DNA of 64,000 nucleotides from Monilinia fructicola. Its lineage: Eukaryota > Ascomycota > Leotiomycetes > Helotiales > Sclerotiniaceae. Below are positions 23,880-36,316 of this stretch, piece after piece. The notes below the pieces were generated by a model, which was given only the letters and a program-made list of their open reading frames with translations, made no database searches and was not told the DNA's origin. The stretch covers positions 496,501 through 560,500 of the forward strand of contig VICG01000004.1 of NCBI GenBank assembly GCA_008692225.1. The letters are read 5' to 3'. The translations under genes were made by a program, and so were the position numbers. How positions within the stretch are numbered: position 1 is the first letter of the stretch; each line of letters begins with the position of its first letter.

Positions 23880-24570
23880 GTTTAATATTGGAATAGTAAA
23901 CTATACCTCCAATATTATTCTTTGAGATATTAATATTAATGTATAGTTTTTTCTTTGGATTTATATAATATAAAATAGTAAACTTTTTGAAAGTATATTA
24001 TAGTATATTAAATAAATCTTTTTCCTTTTTTATTATATCCTTGAATTTTATTAAAATTATTTCTTTTTAACGTTTTATTTTAATAATTTTATTTCTATTA
24101 TATTCTCGAAGTATTCGGTTTAATTCAACTTTTTGTTTTTGTAGTATAACAAAAAGTTTTGTATAGTAAAAAATATATTATTGTAAATATCCAATAAAAC
24201 TTAAATAATACTTTAGTTGTTTTAAGATTTGTAAAAAAGTTAAAGCTTTAATAATTACTAGTTTATTTATAATAAAAACTAAATTAAAAATATTAATTTT
24301 CTAACCAAAAAACGTAATTGAAAAGTAAACAAAAAAACATTTTTTTGGATTTAAAATAATATAATATTATTTTAATTGATAAAATATTTGTTAAAAGTAA
24401 TCAAAATATTTTTTAAAGTTGTAATTAAAGATAATAATATTATTAATGTAGGTTTTTGTAAACTTTTATTCTATACAAAAAATAAAATTAATTTGATATT
24501 GAATATATACCAGAAAATTCTGAAATTCTATTATAGTATATATAAATATTTCTTGATTATAATGTAATGA
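23880..24570 (-). pseudogene. Reverse transcriptase-RNase H remnant of the gypsy element
   Basis: Read on the minus strand with stops ignored, the translation keeps the fungal gypsy pattern. A segment YNQEIF...FQNFLVYIQYQI is followed by TYINNIIIF at 24450-24439, where the catalytic YIDD has become YINN. About 200 bp on comes LKQLKYYLSFIGYL with YIFYYTKLFVILQK, matching the RT-RNase H connection, and then FTILYYINPKKKLYININI, the RNase H start with Asp changed to Asn. Asp-to-Asn by G-to-A is what RIP produces. Catalytic residues are lost and many stops are present, so no activity is possible. Confidence 0.75.
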
Positions 24571-27500
24571 TATAATAAAAAACTTTTGATACTCCTTTTT
24601 AATATACTATTAATAGAAAAAACTAGTATAATCAATTATAAAAATAAACGGGTAATTAGCAATTATTATAATAATATTTATTTAAATAAGGATTGAATAT
24701 ATATTAAAAATAGCAATTTAGTTTAAGGTTTTGATATTTATAATAATACAACTTTTTTTATTAATAACTTTTTTTTCGTTTATAATATTTTTGTAAATAC
24801 AAAAAATAAGAAAATTAAAGGGAATTGATATTATAGTTCATTTAAGCTGATTTTACTTATATAATTAATCAAACATTTTATTAATAAGCTTTTAATTTAT
24901 TTTACTAGTTGAATAAATTTTAGCTTTTCTTAACTTGAATTTTTTCTATTAATCCTTACAAAGATTGATATACATTTCTTTACTTTTGGGGGCTTTAACA
25001 AATCCTTTGTAATCTTTTTACATTACGAAATTAACTACAATTATTTCTTACAATTCTTATTATTAATATAAATCTTTAAAAACAATTATATTATTTGAAA
25101 GTATTACTTTTTGTTTTAAAATCTCCAAATTACTCTTAAAAATCTCATTAATCTATAAGACTATAATTGTAACAATTACTAACAATCTTTTAATTAAAAG
25201 ATATTTAAATAAAACCCCATATAATAATTAATATTTAAATAAAATGATATACACAAAAATTATTTATAACTATTATTACTTAAATATCAAAATCGATTAT
25301 ATCCCTAAACTTAGTATGCTTGTAAATAATAATTTCTTTATTATTAGAATTTTTAATTATAACCAATTTGTATATACCAAATATCAAAAATACAAAGAAA
25401 TTAAAGTTATTTTAATATACAAGCTTATAAATTATATTATACTTCAGCAAAAATAAGTTCATTGCTTTTTTTTACTTAAAATAACAACAAAAATACAAGA
25501 ATAAAATGGAATTATTAGTTTTTCTTTAGCAAAAATAAGGATTTTATACTTAATAAACTTTATTAATATAAAAATATTAACCTATAAATTTATATACTAA
25601 AATAATATTATTAATTAACTATTTAAATCGATAATTTAATCTTTTATAACAATAATATTAAAGTTTAACAAAATTTGTATATTTAACTTATCAATAATAT
25701 AAATCTTATAATGGAAATATATAAAGAGATTATTAATAATAAACAAAAAGAAATCTAAGTTCACAAAATTATTGGTATTGTAAAACTAAGATCCTAAATC
25801 ATAAACTTTTAAGAGTTTTTCTATAGTATAAATCTTAATAATAAAATACATTTTAAATAAGAATTTTCTTTTAATTAAACTTATACCGCAATTAATATTA
25901 AAATAAACAAAATGAATGTTATTCTAAAAGTTATTTAATATTAATATAATTTTAGTGTATTTTTGATTTTTAAAAGCGTAATCTAATAATAATTTGTTTT
26001 TTAAAGCGATAAATTAAACAATTTATAGTAAAAATATAATACAAAAAACCATTTCAATAAATTATATTAAAATGATTTAATCAAGATTATTGATAATGTA
26101 AAAAATTAAAAACTTAATAATTTATAATTAATTAGTAATTTTGGATTTAGAGTATTATATAGTAAATTTAAACTTTGGATATTTATTATAAAAGTATAAG
26201 TGTAACTTATTATTAAATAAAAAAAATTCTTTATATATAAAGCATTTATAATAATTTTTATTTATATAAATGTTAGGAATAATAAAAAATAAAATAGAAT
26301 TATATTTAAAAATATAAATCAAAGAAGTACTTTTTAACTTTTGATTTTTTTTCACAAAATTTTAAAATATTAATATTTAAATAATAAACGATTTTGGATT
26401 TTACATTTTTAGTAATTTTCAATATTAATAGTTTATATAACCCAATATTAGTATAATAAACCAAATAAACATTTTAAATATCCAAATCCTTATTATTACT
26501 CTTAAATTTTTAATTTGATTTATCTTTACTACTTTTTAAGATTTAGTAATAAATTTGATTATTTAGATTATCCTTATTATATTCTATAATAATAGCTTTA
26601 TTGTTGATTTTTTCAATTATTTTGCTAATTTTAAAGGTTGCTTAAGCTTTAGATTTCTGATTACAATAAAAATCCTTTTTTTTAATATAATTTTTTTTTA
26701 ATGATATAATATCTTTTTTAGTATTATTTTTTGATTTATTAATATCCGATTTTTTATTATTATAAAATTCTTTGCTAAAAAATAAAGGAAAAAAAAAGAA
26801 AGAAGGTTTTATAATCATTTTAGTAATATAAAGTATAAAAAAACCGCTTATTATTATACTAATTATATAATATATTGTTTAAATATTAAATGTTAAACCA
26901 ATCATTTTTTTTTCTATTCAATTTGCTTTATAAAGGTTAATAGATTTATTTCGAAAGTAAAAGTAAAAATATAAATTTATAGTTTAATAAATAAATAATA
27001 ATAAACAATAAATATTTAAATATATTTAAACTTGATTATATTAACGTTATATTTAAGAATTATTAACTTTTAAATAAACTCTTTAAGATTCTTATGTTTT
27101 TTATATATTGCTAATAATATACTTTAATCTTTTAAATTTTTCTAATACAATTTTAAATAATATTTTAAAGCAAATCTTTAATTTGGTATACCAATTCTTA
27201 ATATTAATTTTGAGTCTTGTATACATAGTATTTAAGATTTTATTTATGTATTATAGTTTAATCTTGCTTTTAAAATATTAATTAAACTAAAAAACAACAA
27301 TGTATAAAACAAATAATTTATTAATAATACTAATAAACTTTGCTTTAATTTAAATAATAAAAAAAAAATATTATAGTAAACAATCTTATTATCAATAGTT
27401 TTTACAAATAATTTTAATTCATTATCAAAATCAAAATAGTCTAAATCTTGTAAACAAAACCAAATAGATTCACTAACTGCAGTTTGCAAAAATGGTTTCT

Positions 27501-28156
27501 AAATAATAACAAAAAGTTATTAAAATTGATTTACTATAAAAACAATAATATTAAATATATTTATATTCTTAATGTTTAATGTAAATATAAATAAAAGTAT
27601 AAATAATAAAAAAGATTAATTTAACATTTGAAAAAATTAAGGTTTATATAACAATTATAAATTATTCAAAAAATCCACAAGCTTTTGTACAAATTTTGCA
27701 AACCTAATATAATTATTTTACCAATTAACAAAAATTTATAATACAAAAATAATATTGGTTAATACAATAAATATATATTCAAATATTAAAAAAAGTATAA
27801 ATAGTTTGTTTATTCCACTATAATTTTCAAAAATCCAGATAATAGCTTTAATTTAACTTGCTAATAATTTATTTTTAGCTTTAAATTTTTAAATAAGAAA
27901 AAGATCAATAAATTATGCTTTTTTAAGGATCTAAAGTTAAACTTAACTATAAAATAATACTCTAAATATAATGATATTATTTATATTATATTAAAAACAT
28001 AATAAAATTATATAAACGATACAACAAAAAAGGCTTAAAAAAGGATAATCAATATATAAAATAAAAATCAATAAAAGATTTAATTAAATAAATTATATTT
28101 ATTCTTAATGTTAATATATAACTAATAATAATAAACAAAAAAAGCTTACTACTATT

Positions 28157-28321
28157 TGTAAAAGATTAATTATATTAAATTAAGATAAGGATTTGTGAAA
28201 GTAAACAAAGCCCTTTTTATAGACCCCGCTTATTTAAGCTAAGTTAAGCTAATTTAAGATAAGTTAAGCGAATTAGACTAGTATAATTATATGACCATGA
28301 GATTGATAATACACTGTAACA
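28157..28321 (-). repeat. Right LTR (5' LTR in coding orientation)
   Basis: Begins TGTAAAAGATTAATT on the plus strand and ends CACTGTAACA, keeping the TG...CA termini. Followed directly by GCACC, the right copy of the target-site duplication. Confidence 0.9.
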
Positions 28322-28326
28322 GCACC

Positions 28327-29721
28327 GCATGTAAATATAATGATCTGGATCCGTAGGGATTCTGATTGGGTCTCCAAATTTTCGACTGTTATTTTCCCAT
28401 TTCTTCGGCTACATTCCCCTATTCAACACCGTCAGTACTATTCCATGAATCCTAGATAAATTCCTTTATCACTTGTGCAGTCCTATGATCTCTTTGTCTC
28501 TGGGTTCTTATAGAAACTATACTGGCTTTAGTTATGAAGTAAGTCTTTGCAATGATCTGTCTGAATGGAGAATACGAAACTAACAATAGATGAGTATCCG
28601 GCTAGTTATCGTCAAGTTTCTGGGTTTGAGTTTTAGTACCCTAGATATTTGCCATCACGTAAGTATCTGCTGCCATTCGTTTTTCAATTCTTTTAGATAT
28701 CCTGTCATCGTCGAAAAAAGCCTACAATATTAGATGCAAAGATAACATAATTATACTGAATTTTCATTCTAATACCAAATTTCACTTCAAGGCCTGAAGC
28801 ATACTATTTCCTATGTTACAGTAATAACTTCGAACTTTACCCCAATCCACACATCCATCAAATCTTTCTTCATCATGCAGATAAAACCGTTTATCTTCAA
28901 AAAGACTCCACGTCGATCTTCGTTACTCTTTATATACCCGGCCTTGCATATCCACTTTCTCATTCCCCGATGGAATTTTTTCATCTTCTTCACTTTGATC
29001 TACATATCAATAGCAAATAGGGCCCTAGAAAGCCTTACGATACATTCTATTCACTATTTCCATACTTACAAGGTCCACCATATTCTCGATTAGCCCGTGA
29101 GAAGATACTTTATCAAAATATAGAATAGATCTCAAAGCATTGAAGCCCGCAAAATTCACGGATAACCACCCTCATATCCACCTATATGAGGAAATCAAAG
29201 ACGTACAATCACGAATGGTATAAATCCCACTTGGCATTATTGGCAAACCATATTGAGTAGTCTGGTAGAGATATTAAGCTGTTAGTATGAGTCTATGAGA
29301 TCTTTCAACTGTCAGGATTGAAGCAGGATACTCCTGTTTGGGCATCGTTACTGATTTGGCTTTGAGTATGGATCAATTCCAACAGATTAATCAGTTTTCA
29401 TATATCTCACCCTAATTTTTTCACGTGCTTTCAAATTATTTCATCAGTCAACCGGAGTTTCTGCTGATTTATATGCAGATGGATATACAAATGTTAGAAT
29501 AAATCATCTTTTAAGTTAACCTTCAAAGAGATACAATAAGCTTAAAGAATATACAGAAGTTGAAAATCTCTCCTTCCCATACAGTGAGTTTCTACTAAAA
29601 TGCATTTATCCTTGTGAGGAGCAAATAGTTTGTATAGATACCTTTTCTCTCAAAAAAATATCAAGCTGGAGTGTAAATGATACATCTTCAACTGCCGCAC
29701 AGAAATTGTACAAGGGTCAAC
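28327..29721. other. Intergenic, no gene seen
   Basis: Sequence returns to normal composition right after the target duplication. Short open frames only; nothing supported. Confidence 0.5.
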
Positions 29722-30327
29722 CTACAGAATAGTTGTCAACACCAACATCATCTTTCTCATCAGAGAAGAAAAGCGAGGGGTATCAATTGATTGTATTGAG
29801 TGGCTATATAGATTGTCTAAACCACCATCACTTATTACATTGAACAAGTTCTCGCAGGGTAAATGAGAGCGATCATTAGATATGCGGGTAACAACGAGAT
29901 TTTCGTGTCTAATATCGAAGTCCACTTAATTTTCCAGAAAACCTGCTTTATTCACGAAACAGAATAGTAGCCAAGCGTCAGAGAAGAAATATTGACTTAA
30001 ATTCTGCTGATAAATTGGTTGAGAATTTGATAGAGCCTTGAGGGATGCAATAGCTGGGGCATGGGCAAGTGTTGAAGTTGAGGATCTAAAGAGGTTGGAT
30101 GGGAAGAGTGGAGATGGAGAATTGAAGGAGAGAACTTTGCTCGAAACGTGGGCACGAGAAGGATGTCGTGGTGAATGATGAGGGATGGAAAGGTTATCTA
30201 AGCATGTAAGTGGTATTGAATAGCCCACTTGAGAGAGAAGTTGGAAAGGCAAACGTGTAGAGAACATGGAGTTAATTTGGTATGGAGTAATGGGTAACAG
30301 GTATGATAAAGGAAAGCGCGGCGGCAT
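29722..30327 (-). other. Possible small gene or relic interrupted by one in-frame TAA
   Basis: A 133-codon frame (30327-29926) is followed in the same frame, directly after one TAA, by 67 more open codons to 29722. An internal ATG gives MFSTRLPFQLLSQVGYS, basic and Ser/Leu-rich like a mitochondrial presequence. No family is recognised. It could be a decayed gene, an unrecognised intron spanning the stop, or chance. Confidence 0.2.
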
Positions 30328-30553
30328 ATATATGGGAAAACTGACAATACTGAAACTTGGAACGGTGATCAGTGGAAAAAGAATGACAAATAGAAGATCA
30401 AAAACTCCTCAATTCTAATCTAAAGTTCATCTGATCATATATGGCGATGGCCAAGTATGCATTGTGCATACACATTATATATCGGTGAGTAGTTCTCAAC
30501 CAATTGTCCAAACATAAGTCATGCATTCATCCACAAACTCCGCCGGGATTGAT

Positions 30554-31540
30554 CTATAAGCTGAACTCAACCTTCATAACCTCATCGATGCCCTCCTTGA
30601 TTCCTTTTGTCTTCACCTCATCTAATCTCTTCAATGGTGCTCTTGGGTAACCACCATATCCGTAGTAACTCTGAATTGCACTCTTTGTGCCAGCAATCGC
30701 TGCTTTAGTGAGGACCCAGTCACCCTTACTCAAGATTTTCTGTAGCTCAAAGGCCTCATCTCTCTTGCCCTCCTTGTACAATTCCCAAACCTTGACACAA
30801 ACCTTTGGCATAACATTTGCGCCACCGGCAATGATACCCGAGCCACCAGAAACCAAAGTTTGAGCAGTAAAATCACAAATACCTCCAAATGCCATGTAAC
30901 CAGATCCTTCGGAGAAGGCAGTCTTGGCATTGGTGGCCAAAGCAACCCGGGTGAGTTTTCCAGTGTTACCACAGGTGAATTTGGTACCAATGATATTGCG
31001 GTGTTTGGCGAGACGGATCAAGAGATCAGAATCCATATCAATACCAGCAACAGCGCCTGGGTAATTGTATAGGATGATTGGCAAAGGAGAATCGTCGGCT
31101 ACTTGGATGAAATAATTATATATAGATTCTTCATCCATAAGACCGCGGAAATAAGAAGGGGGTAATAGCAGAACGTATTCTCCACCCGCTTCTTGTGATT
31201 CTTTGATGAGGTCAAGGGTTCCGTGGACGGACCCTTCGGTTGCTCCGACAATGATAGGGACTTGGTCAAAGCCAGCTGAGTCGAGAGCTTCACGGGTGGC
31301 ACGTGTGACGGATTGTTTTTCAGCGCGGGAGAGGTGGACAGCTTCGCCATTGGATCCCATGGTTACTAAACCGACGAGACCGGCTTCGGCAAGACGAACG
31401 GCATGTTTCTTGATAGATGCAATGTCTAATTCTTCGGTCTCAGGATCAAAGAATGTCATGGTTGGGGCGTAGATTCCATCTCTGAGTACTCTGCGAGTAA
31501 CGTGACCGTTGGCTCCGTTGGTTCCATTGGTTGCTGCCAT
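30554..31540 (-). CDS. lga1: L-threo-3-deoxy-hexulosonate aldolase (galacturonate catabolism)
   Basis: Third enzyme of the fungal D-galacturonate pathway (LGA1/GaaC). It cleaves 2-keto-3-deoxy-L-galactonate to pyruvate and L-glyceraldehyde in the cytosol. DHDPS/NAL-family TIM barrel of 328 residues in a single exon. Visible signatures: TMGSNGEAVHLSRAEK (GxxGE loop), VIVGATEG-like strand PIIVGATEGSVHGTLD, the conserved Tyr in PIILYNYPGAV, and the Schiff-base Lys in NIIGTKFTCGNTGKL. The GSGYMAFGGICDF region closes the active site. The ATG at 31540 (MAATNGTNGANG) is preferred. An in-frame ATG 41 codons upstream would add a hydrophobic leader not expected of a cytosolic aldolase. Divergent from the galacturonate reductase gene, as the gaaA-gaaC pair is in Aspergillus. 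No frame breaks. Confidence 0.9.
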   Translation of the reverse strand: MAATNGTNGANGHVTRRVLRDGIYAPTMTFFDPETEELDIASIKKHAVRLAEAGLVGLVTMGSNGEAVHLSRAEKQSVTRATREALDSAGFDQVPIIVGATEGSVHGTLDLIKESQEAGGEYVLLLPPSYFRGLMDEESIYNYFIQVADDSPLPIILYNYPGAVAGIDMDSDLLIRLAKHRNIIGTKFTCGNTGKLTRVALATNAKTAFSEGSGYMAFGGICDFTAQTLVSGGSGIIAGGANVMPKVCVKVWELYKEGKRDEAFELQKILSKGDWVLTKAAIAGTKSAIQSYYGYGGYPRAPLKRLDEVKTKGIKEGIDEVMKVEFSL

Positions 31541-33365
31541 GGTTGTGATCTTGTGTATGTGCAGATAGATATATGAGGAGTGTGTCTTTGATTTATGACT
31601 TGAGACAATGTAAAAAAAAGATGTAGAAAGGATGAAATGCAACTTCTTAAGGGTATATGTCAAGTAGTATGAGGAGAGGAAAAGAAGAATAAATTGAATG
31701 TTGAAGTAGGAAAGAGTATCTTATGTATATGCTCGCTCAAAAAAGTGATGGACAACCCCCTGAATGACTTAATCAAGACGTATGCTAAATTCGTCCGAGA
31801 ACCGCTGACCTACCTTTTGGTGAATGGGATTAAAAATAAAATTGATTTTTTCCATTAACATTCCGAACTTAGGAAGTCAATAATGGAGCTTGAGCATGGA
31901 ATAGTGTGCCGGGTTTCCCTGGTAGTTTATCGAATGACGGTCTAAAGTTTGTGGAAGTGGTGGGGGGATTTTGAAGTTCCCCGTATAAGAAGATTTATTG
32001 CGATTTGCGTGTCAGTCATGCATTGAAAGAAAGTATTGGTAGCCTGAAGAAAGAGCGGGCTAAAAGTAGGAGGGATTAGAGGATTAGATAGATGTTTCTT
32101 CCAATATCCATATTACTCTTCTCGAATCGGCATCTGGTTTCCCTAGGAGCTGCCATGTATGTATCTTTGTACATATCATTTTCGTTGATCGTCCGTTTCC
32201 TTACCTTCTAGGTGATAAAAGATACGGCACATCTCATGACTAAGAGATACAGTATGTAGATTTGTGCATGTTACAATGATCATTAATATGATATGATTAC
32301 CACCATCATGTGTGTTGGTGATGAAGGGTTGTTTGATACTTGTTGGGCTAGGAAATATCAAACTACCATTCTGTGATGTCGTTGACTCCGGAAACTATTT
32401 TTCCACCAATTGAAAATCTGATGACGCCAAGGGCGTGGGGTAGAATTACTGCTAAAATGTAATCAGTTCAGGCTACAAAAAATGAATGCGGGGCAAAGTT
32501 GGGGGTGGGAATGGAAACGGGAGAAGGAGTTCGTAGGAATAGAATGGGAAAATAACCTCATGATCAAAGGGATGGTGGATGGTCTCAAAGCTATATAGGA
32601 TATCATTACGGAGTAGATGGTGAGGCTGAAAGATTGTGATCTATCTAATAAGACGAAGAGACGTTGAGAACGTTATGAAGGAGGCTGGAAAGTCAAGATG
32701 CTGTACGCCTTGAAATCAAGAATGCGGGGTAACAGGCTGAATAAAGAAAGGTATTGTATGTATTTGGGAGGTTAGATGGAGGACGAGTAGTCAGCGTCCT
32801 AGAATACACCAACGGAGTATATCCTCAAAGTTGAGGGAACTTGAAGGGTTTGTAGGACTTAACAATAGAACAATAAAAACTAATTCACGTAGTACTTGAT
32901 TAGGTTAATAGCATCAAAAAGACATGGGACGATTACCTTGTAGAGTGAGACCTATCAAGATTTCCTACTGTACTCGAGTATCCTGCACAATTCTTCCAAC
33001 CCCTTCATCCCGCAATTTTTCTCGCTTTTTAGCCCCGGATAATTAAATAGCGAGCAACACCGATTTCTTACCCCTCTAATTCTCCGCCAAAACCCGTGAT
33101 CCAACAATTTATTCCATTAAACCAACCTATGCGTAACATGACATGGTTGACTAAAACGGTTCCTGGAAGGTAAGAGTCAGTTGTATGATGTATCACCTCC
33201 TCCTAATTACATTATGAAATTGAGAACACTCCCCACTACCCCAATCTGTCCTTCTACTTACGTTTCAATCGATTCTGGGGGAATTTCTATAGTTACTCAC
33301 TCTCATCTATCCATCCTCAATACTCAGTCTCAATTCAAACAAAGAACGAAGATCACACAATCACT
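31541..33365. promoter_or_regulatory. Shared divergent promoter of lga1 and the galacturonate reductase
   Basis: This 1.8-kb interval must carry both promoters. Candidate sites match the CCNCCAA core reported for the Aspergillus galacturonate regulator GaaR: CCACCAA at 32403-32409 inside TCCACCAATTGA, CCGCCAA at 33084-33090, and the reverse form TTGGGGG at 32499-32505. GCGGGG hexamers at 32489-32494 and 32724-32729 fit the CreA consensus SYGGRG and could mediate glucose repression. Short motifs arise by chance, so the first site, with its longer match, is the strongest. Confidence 0.5.
32402..32413 (-). promoter_or_regulatory. Candidate galacturonate-responsive element
   Basis: TCCACCAATTGA contains CCACCAAT and matches 9 of 11 positions of the reverse complement of the galacturonate element TYATTGGTGGA described in Aspergillus. 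It lies about 860 bp upstream of the lga1 start and 960 bp upstream of the reductase start, roughly mid-promoter. Confidence 0.4.
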
Positions 33366-34706
33366 ATGGCTTCTGAATTGAAACCCCTCAATGTTCTCAT
33401 GGTGGGAACTGGTGAATATACCACCGGTTTCGTTGGAGGTGGAGCATCAGGTTCAGATAAGAAAGTTGGAGTTGTGGGACTCTCATTATTTGATCTCCGA
33501 AGACGTGGAAAGGTTGATAAGTTGTCTATGGTTGGCACATCTGGAGGAAAATTCCCAGCTATTCGTTCGTCTCCCAATTGAAACCTTATATGATTGTGTA
33601 CCACCTGCCAAGTATCACGAACTTACATATTTGACCAGGTGAACATCTTCACAAGAACATCTCCCAAGTTTACAACAATCTCGACACATCCTTCGATTCC
33701 TTCCCAGCAAATGATAAAACCGATCCATCAGCCTATAAAACAGCCATTGATGCTCTTGCCCCTGGTGATGCCATCACAATCTTTACTCCAGACACGACTC
33801 ATTACCCCATCGCACTCTATGCCATTGAACGTAAAATTCATGTCTTAATAACCAAGCCCGCCGTCAAAATTCTATCCCAACATCTTGAACTTCTCGAAGC
33901 TGCCAAAAAAACACGGGGTCTTTGTTTATATCGAACATCACAAACGTTTTGACCCTGCATACTCTGATGCCAGACACAAGAGTTTGGGATTGGGTGATTT
34001 CAATTACTTTTACAGTTATATGAGTCAACCTAAATCACAATTGGAAACATTCAAGGCATGGGCAGGTGTAGATTCAGATATCAGTTATTATCTCAATTCA
34101 CACCACATCGATATTTGCGAGTCCATGGTTTCACAGCAAGGATTCTTCCCGGTGAAAGTCTCGGCAAGTGCCAGTAAGGGAACTGCTGTGGGATTGGGTT
34201 GCGACCCAATCACCGAGGATACCATCTCATTGCTTGTGCATTGGGTAAAGAAGGATGATCCAAGTAAGAGAGCAACAGGTGTTTATACTGCATCCTGGAC
34301 TGCACCACAAAAAGCAGGTGTCCACTCGAATCAATATTTTCACTACATGGCTAGTGGAGGAGAAATTCGAATCGATCAAGCCAAGAGAGGATATGATGTT
34401 GCGGATGACAACGTTGGCCAATTGGTTTGGTATAACCCATTTTATATGCGTTATGCACCAGATGAGGAGGGCAATTTTGCCGGACAGACTGGATATGGCT
34501 ATATCAGTTTTGAGAAGTTTGTCGATGGATGCAGATTGGTTAATAGGGATGGTGTTTCTGCAGTTAAAGTGTTGGACGATAGAGGATTGCCTACCTTGAG
34601 CAACACTGTGGGCACAACTGCTATTTTGGAAGCTGGAAGAAGAGCATTGGATGAGAACAGAGAGGTTGAGATTAAGGTGGAAGATGGGGTTTGGTCGCTT
34701 ATTTAA
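33366..34706 (+). CDS. gaaA: D-galacturonate reductase (GaaA/GAR2 type), single-base frameshift
   Basis: First enzyme of D-galacturonate catabolism, reducing it with NAD(P)H to L-galactonate. Gfo/Idh/MocA-type fold. Exons 33366-33564 and 33639-34706, with an intron starting GTTCGT and ending CCAG; about 421 residues. The Rossmann region [19 protein letters not shown] is very characteristic of GaaA. Then come VLITKPAVK (position of the EKP/TKP motif), [20 protein letters not shown] and, late, [16 protein letters not shown]. The start at 33366 ([10 protein letters not shown]) fits the family. A run of seven A at 33905-33911 puts LELLEAAKK and [13 protein letters not shown] in different frames; six A restore continuity. 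Because this is a housekeeping catabolic gene with an intact partner, a consensus error is more likely than pseudogenisation. Confidence 0.88.
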
Positions 34707-36316
34707 TGGAAAGAGTGAGATATTATTAATACCAACGTGGCTGATCAAACTTACTGCGAGGTGCAGTCAACCAATTAATTAAAACTTCTTCTTAATATCC
34801 TCATTATGATTAATACCCTCATTATGATCAAAACCAGTTAAATTTCACACACATCAGAAATTCCGTCTGTCTGTCTCCCCATCATCATTCCCGCTAGCCC
34901 CTCTCCACAACCTGCCTGTTTTCACCCCTATACATGTAAAAAGCAAATAAACGTCGAAGGGTCGTGTTTTTTGTGTCAATGATTCATTCCTTTAATAATC
35001 GTACTGGTGGTTTCACATCAGGGCAATTTCAACACCCATTTTGGTTCTACGGAGACTGCAGGTTACAAAGCTTGGGCTATAGTATGCCATCCATTTGTTT
35101 CTTTATCCATTCTTGTGATCGACAAGAGGTCAATGGCTGGAAAAGAGTGCATTCGATACTTCATCATGGAATTCTAAATGGGCTTTCGAGGTGGGATTGA
35201 TGTTGATAGCTCGAGAATCTCGGATGGAGTATCGAAGATTGTGACTCTGGGATCCGATGGAATATCTTGTTGCATTTAGGGAAACGAGGGTAGCATGCGA
35301 GGTTGTTTGGTTCCTTGGCTGGATTCCTGATTTGCCGATAGTATGTTTTAGGGTAGTAAGTCAGTAGTAGTGTGCTGTGACGATTTGTTGAGTGGGTTCA
35401 TTGGGTGTTTTGACAATAGATGATCGGAGACTTTGGAGAGGATGTGATGAGCGGAGTCTGTATGTTTGGTTTGTGAGTCTAATGGGCAGATTTACTTTTT
35501 CGCCCTCTTTCGAAGAGACATGTTAGCTTCAGTCTTATATCCTGGTACTACTTTCTCGTCTTCCAAAATTTGGGTGTCAATCTTGTAAGAGCCATCGCAT
35601 TACATGTTCCATTGATTCCGTGATTGAGAACTGAGTCTCTCTCTCCAACTGCATTCCTCCCCGCAACAGAAATCGTACTCTCCACCCTCTCATACATAAT
35701 ATTACCAGTTGTCAAGAACTTGTGTCATTGGCCATTCTTGAAAAATTTCATCCCATTGCTCCGGTGTTATTTTGATTGCTAAAAGCATTATTCCGCCGTC
35801 CAAGGCGCTTCACAAGAGATTACAATCAATCAAAAATCTCAGCATGAGTAGGGAGGAATAAACGGTGACAAACACATTTATCATAAGGGAAGCTGCTACG
35901 AATATCTAGTCAAGATTGCTTATCTCGATGTGCCTGGAGAGCTGATGACTTTCCGCACGCATTGGTCTAAACGCTGTCAAATTGGTGAGTAGTACATCCT
36001 GGAAGCATATGGCTGTAAGGTATCTTATTTTTTTACATCTATGATGATTTCTCCTCATGCTCGGGAATTTGTATAGCACTGAAGTCGGGAAAAGTATCCG
36101 CATAGCCTATCTCACATCACTACACTCACTGACTATTATAGATAAATAAGACGGTATCAAATCAATGTTCCAGATCTAAAACCTTCTGTATATAGTTTAC
36201 ATAACCCCCTGACAGTCGGCCGAGCTAAAACTCCAGTGGAGAACTCCATGCCACACGGATAACCCCTTCATCATTCCATTCCACCTTTCACAGTACACTC
36301 CAGGTGGCTATGTCTA
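34707..36316. other. Intergenic, no gene seen
   Basis: 3' flank of the reductase followed by 1.6 kb of ordinary sequence. Open frames are under 80 codons and unsupported. Confidence 0.5.

Larger units (their letters stand above)
21631..28321 (-). mobile_element. RIP-inactivated Ty3/gypsy LTR retrotransposon, full length
   Basis: A 6,691-bp element bounded by two 165-bp direct repeats (21631-21795 and 28157-28321) and flanked on both sides by GCACC, a perfect 5-bp target-site duplication. Coding direction is minus: degraded reverse transcriptase and RNase H patterns read on that strand in the order expected for Ty3/gypsy, so the 5' LTR is the right-hand one. The interior is extremely AT-rich with no open frame above about 80 codons. 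LTR differences are all transitions. Together these show insertion followed by heavy RIP, and the element is dead. Gag, protease and integrase should lie at about 26-28 kb, 25.5 kb and 22-23.5 kb, but I could not identify them reliably. Confidence 0.92.

Noticed and set aside
27244..27489. Minus-strand frame with an AVSESIW stretch resembling a copia RNase H motif
   Set aside because: Position is wrong: RT and RNase H of this element were found at 23.9-24.6 kb on the same strand, so a second RNase H near the 5' end is not expected; the match is short.
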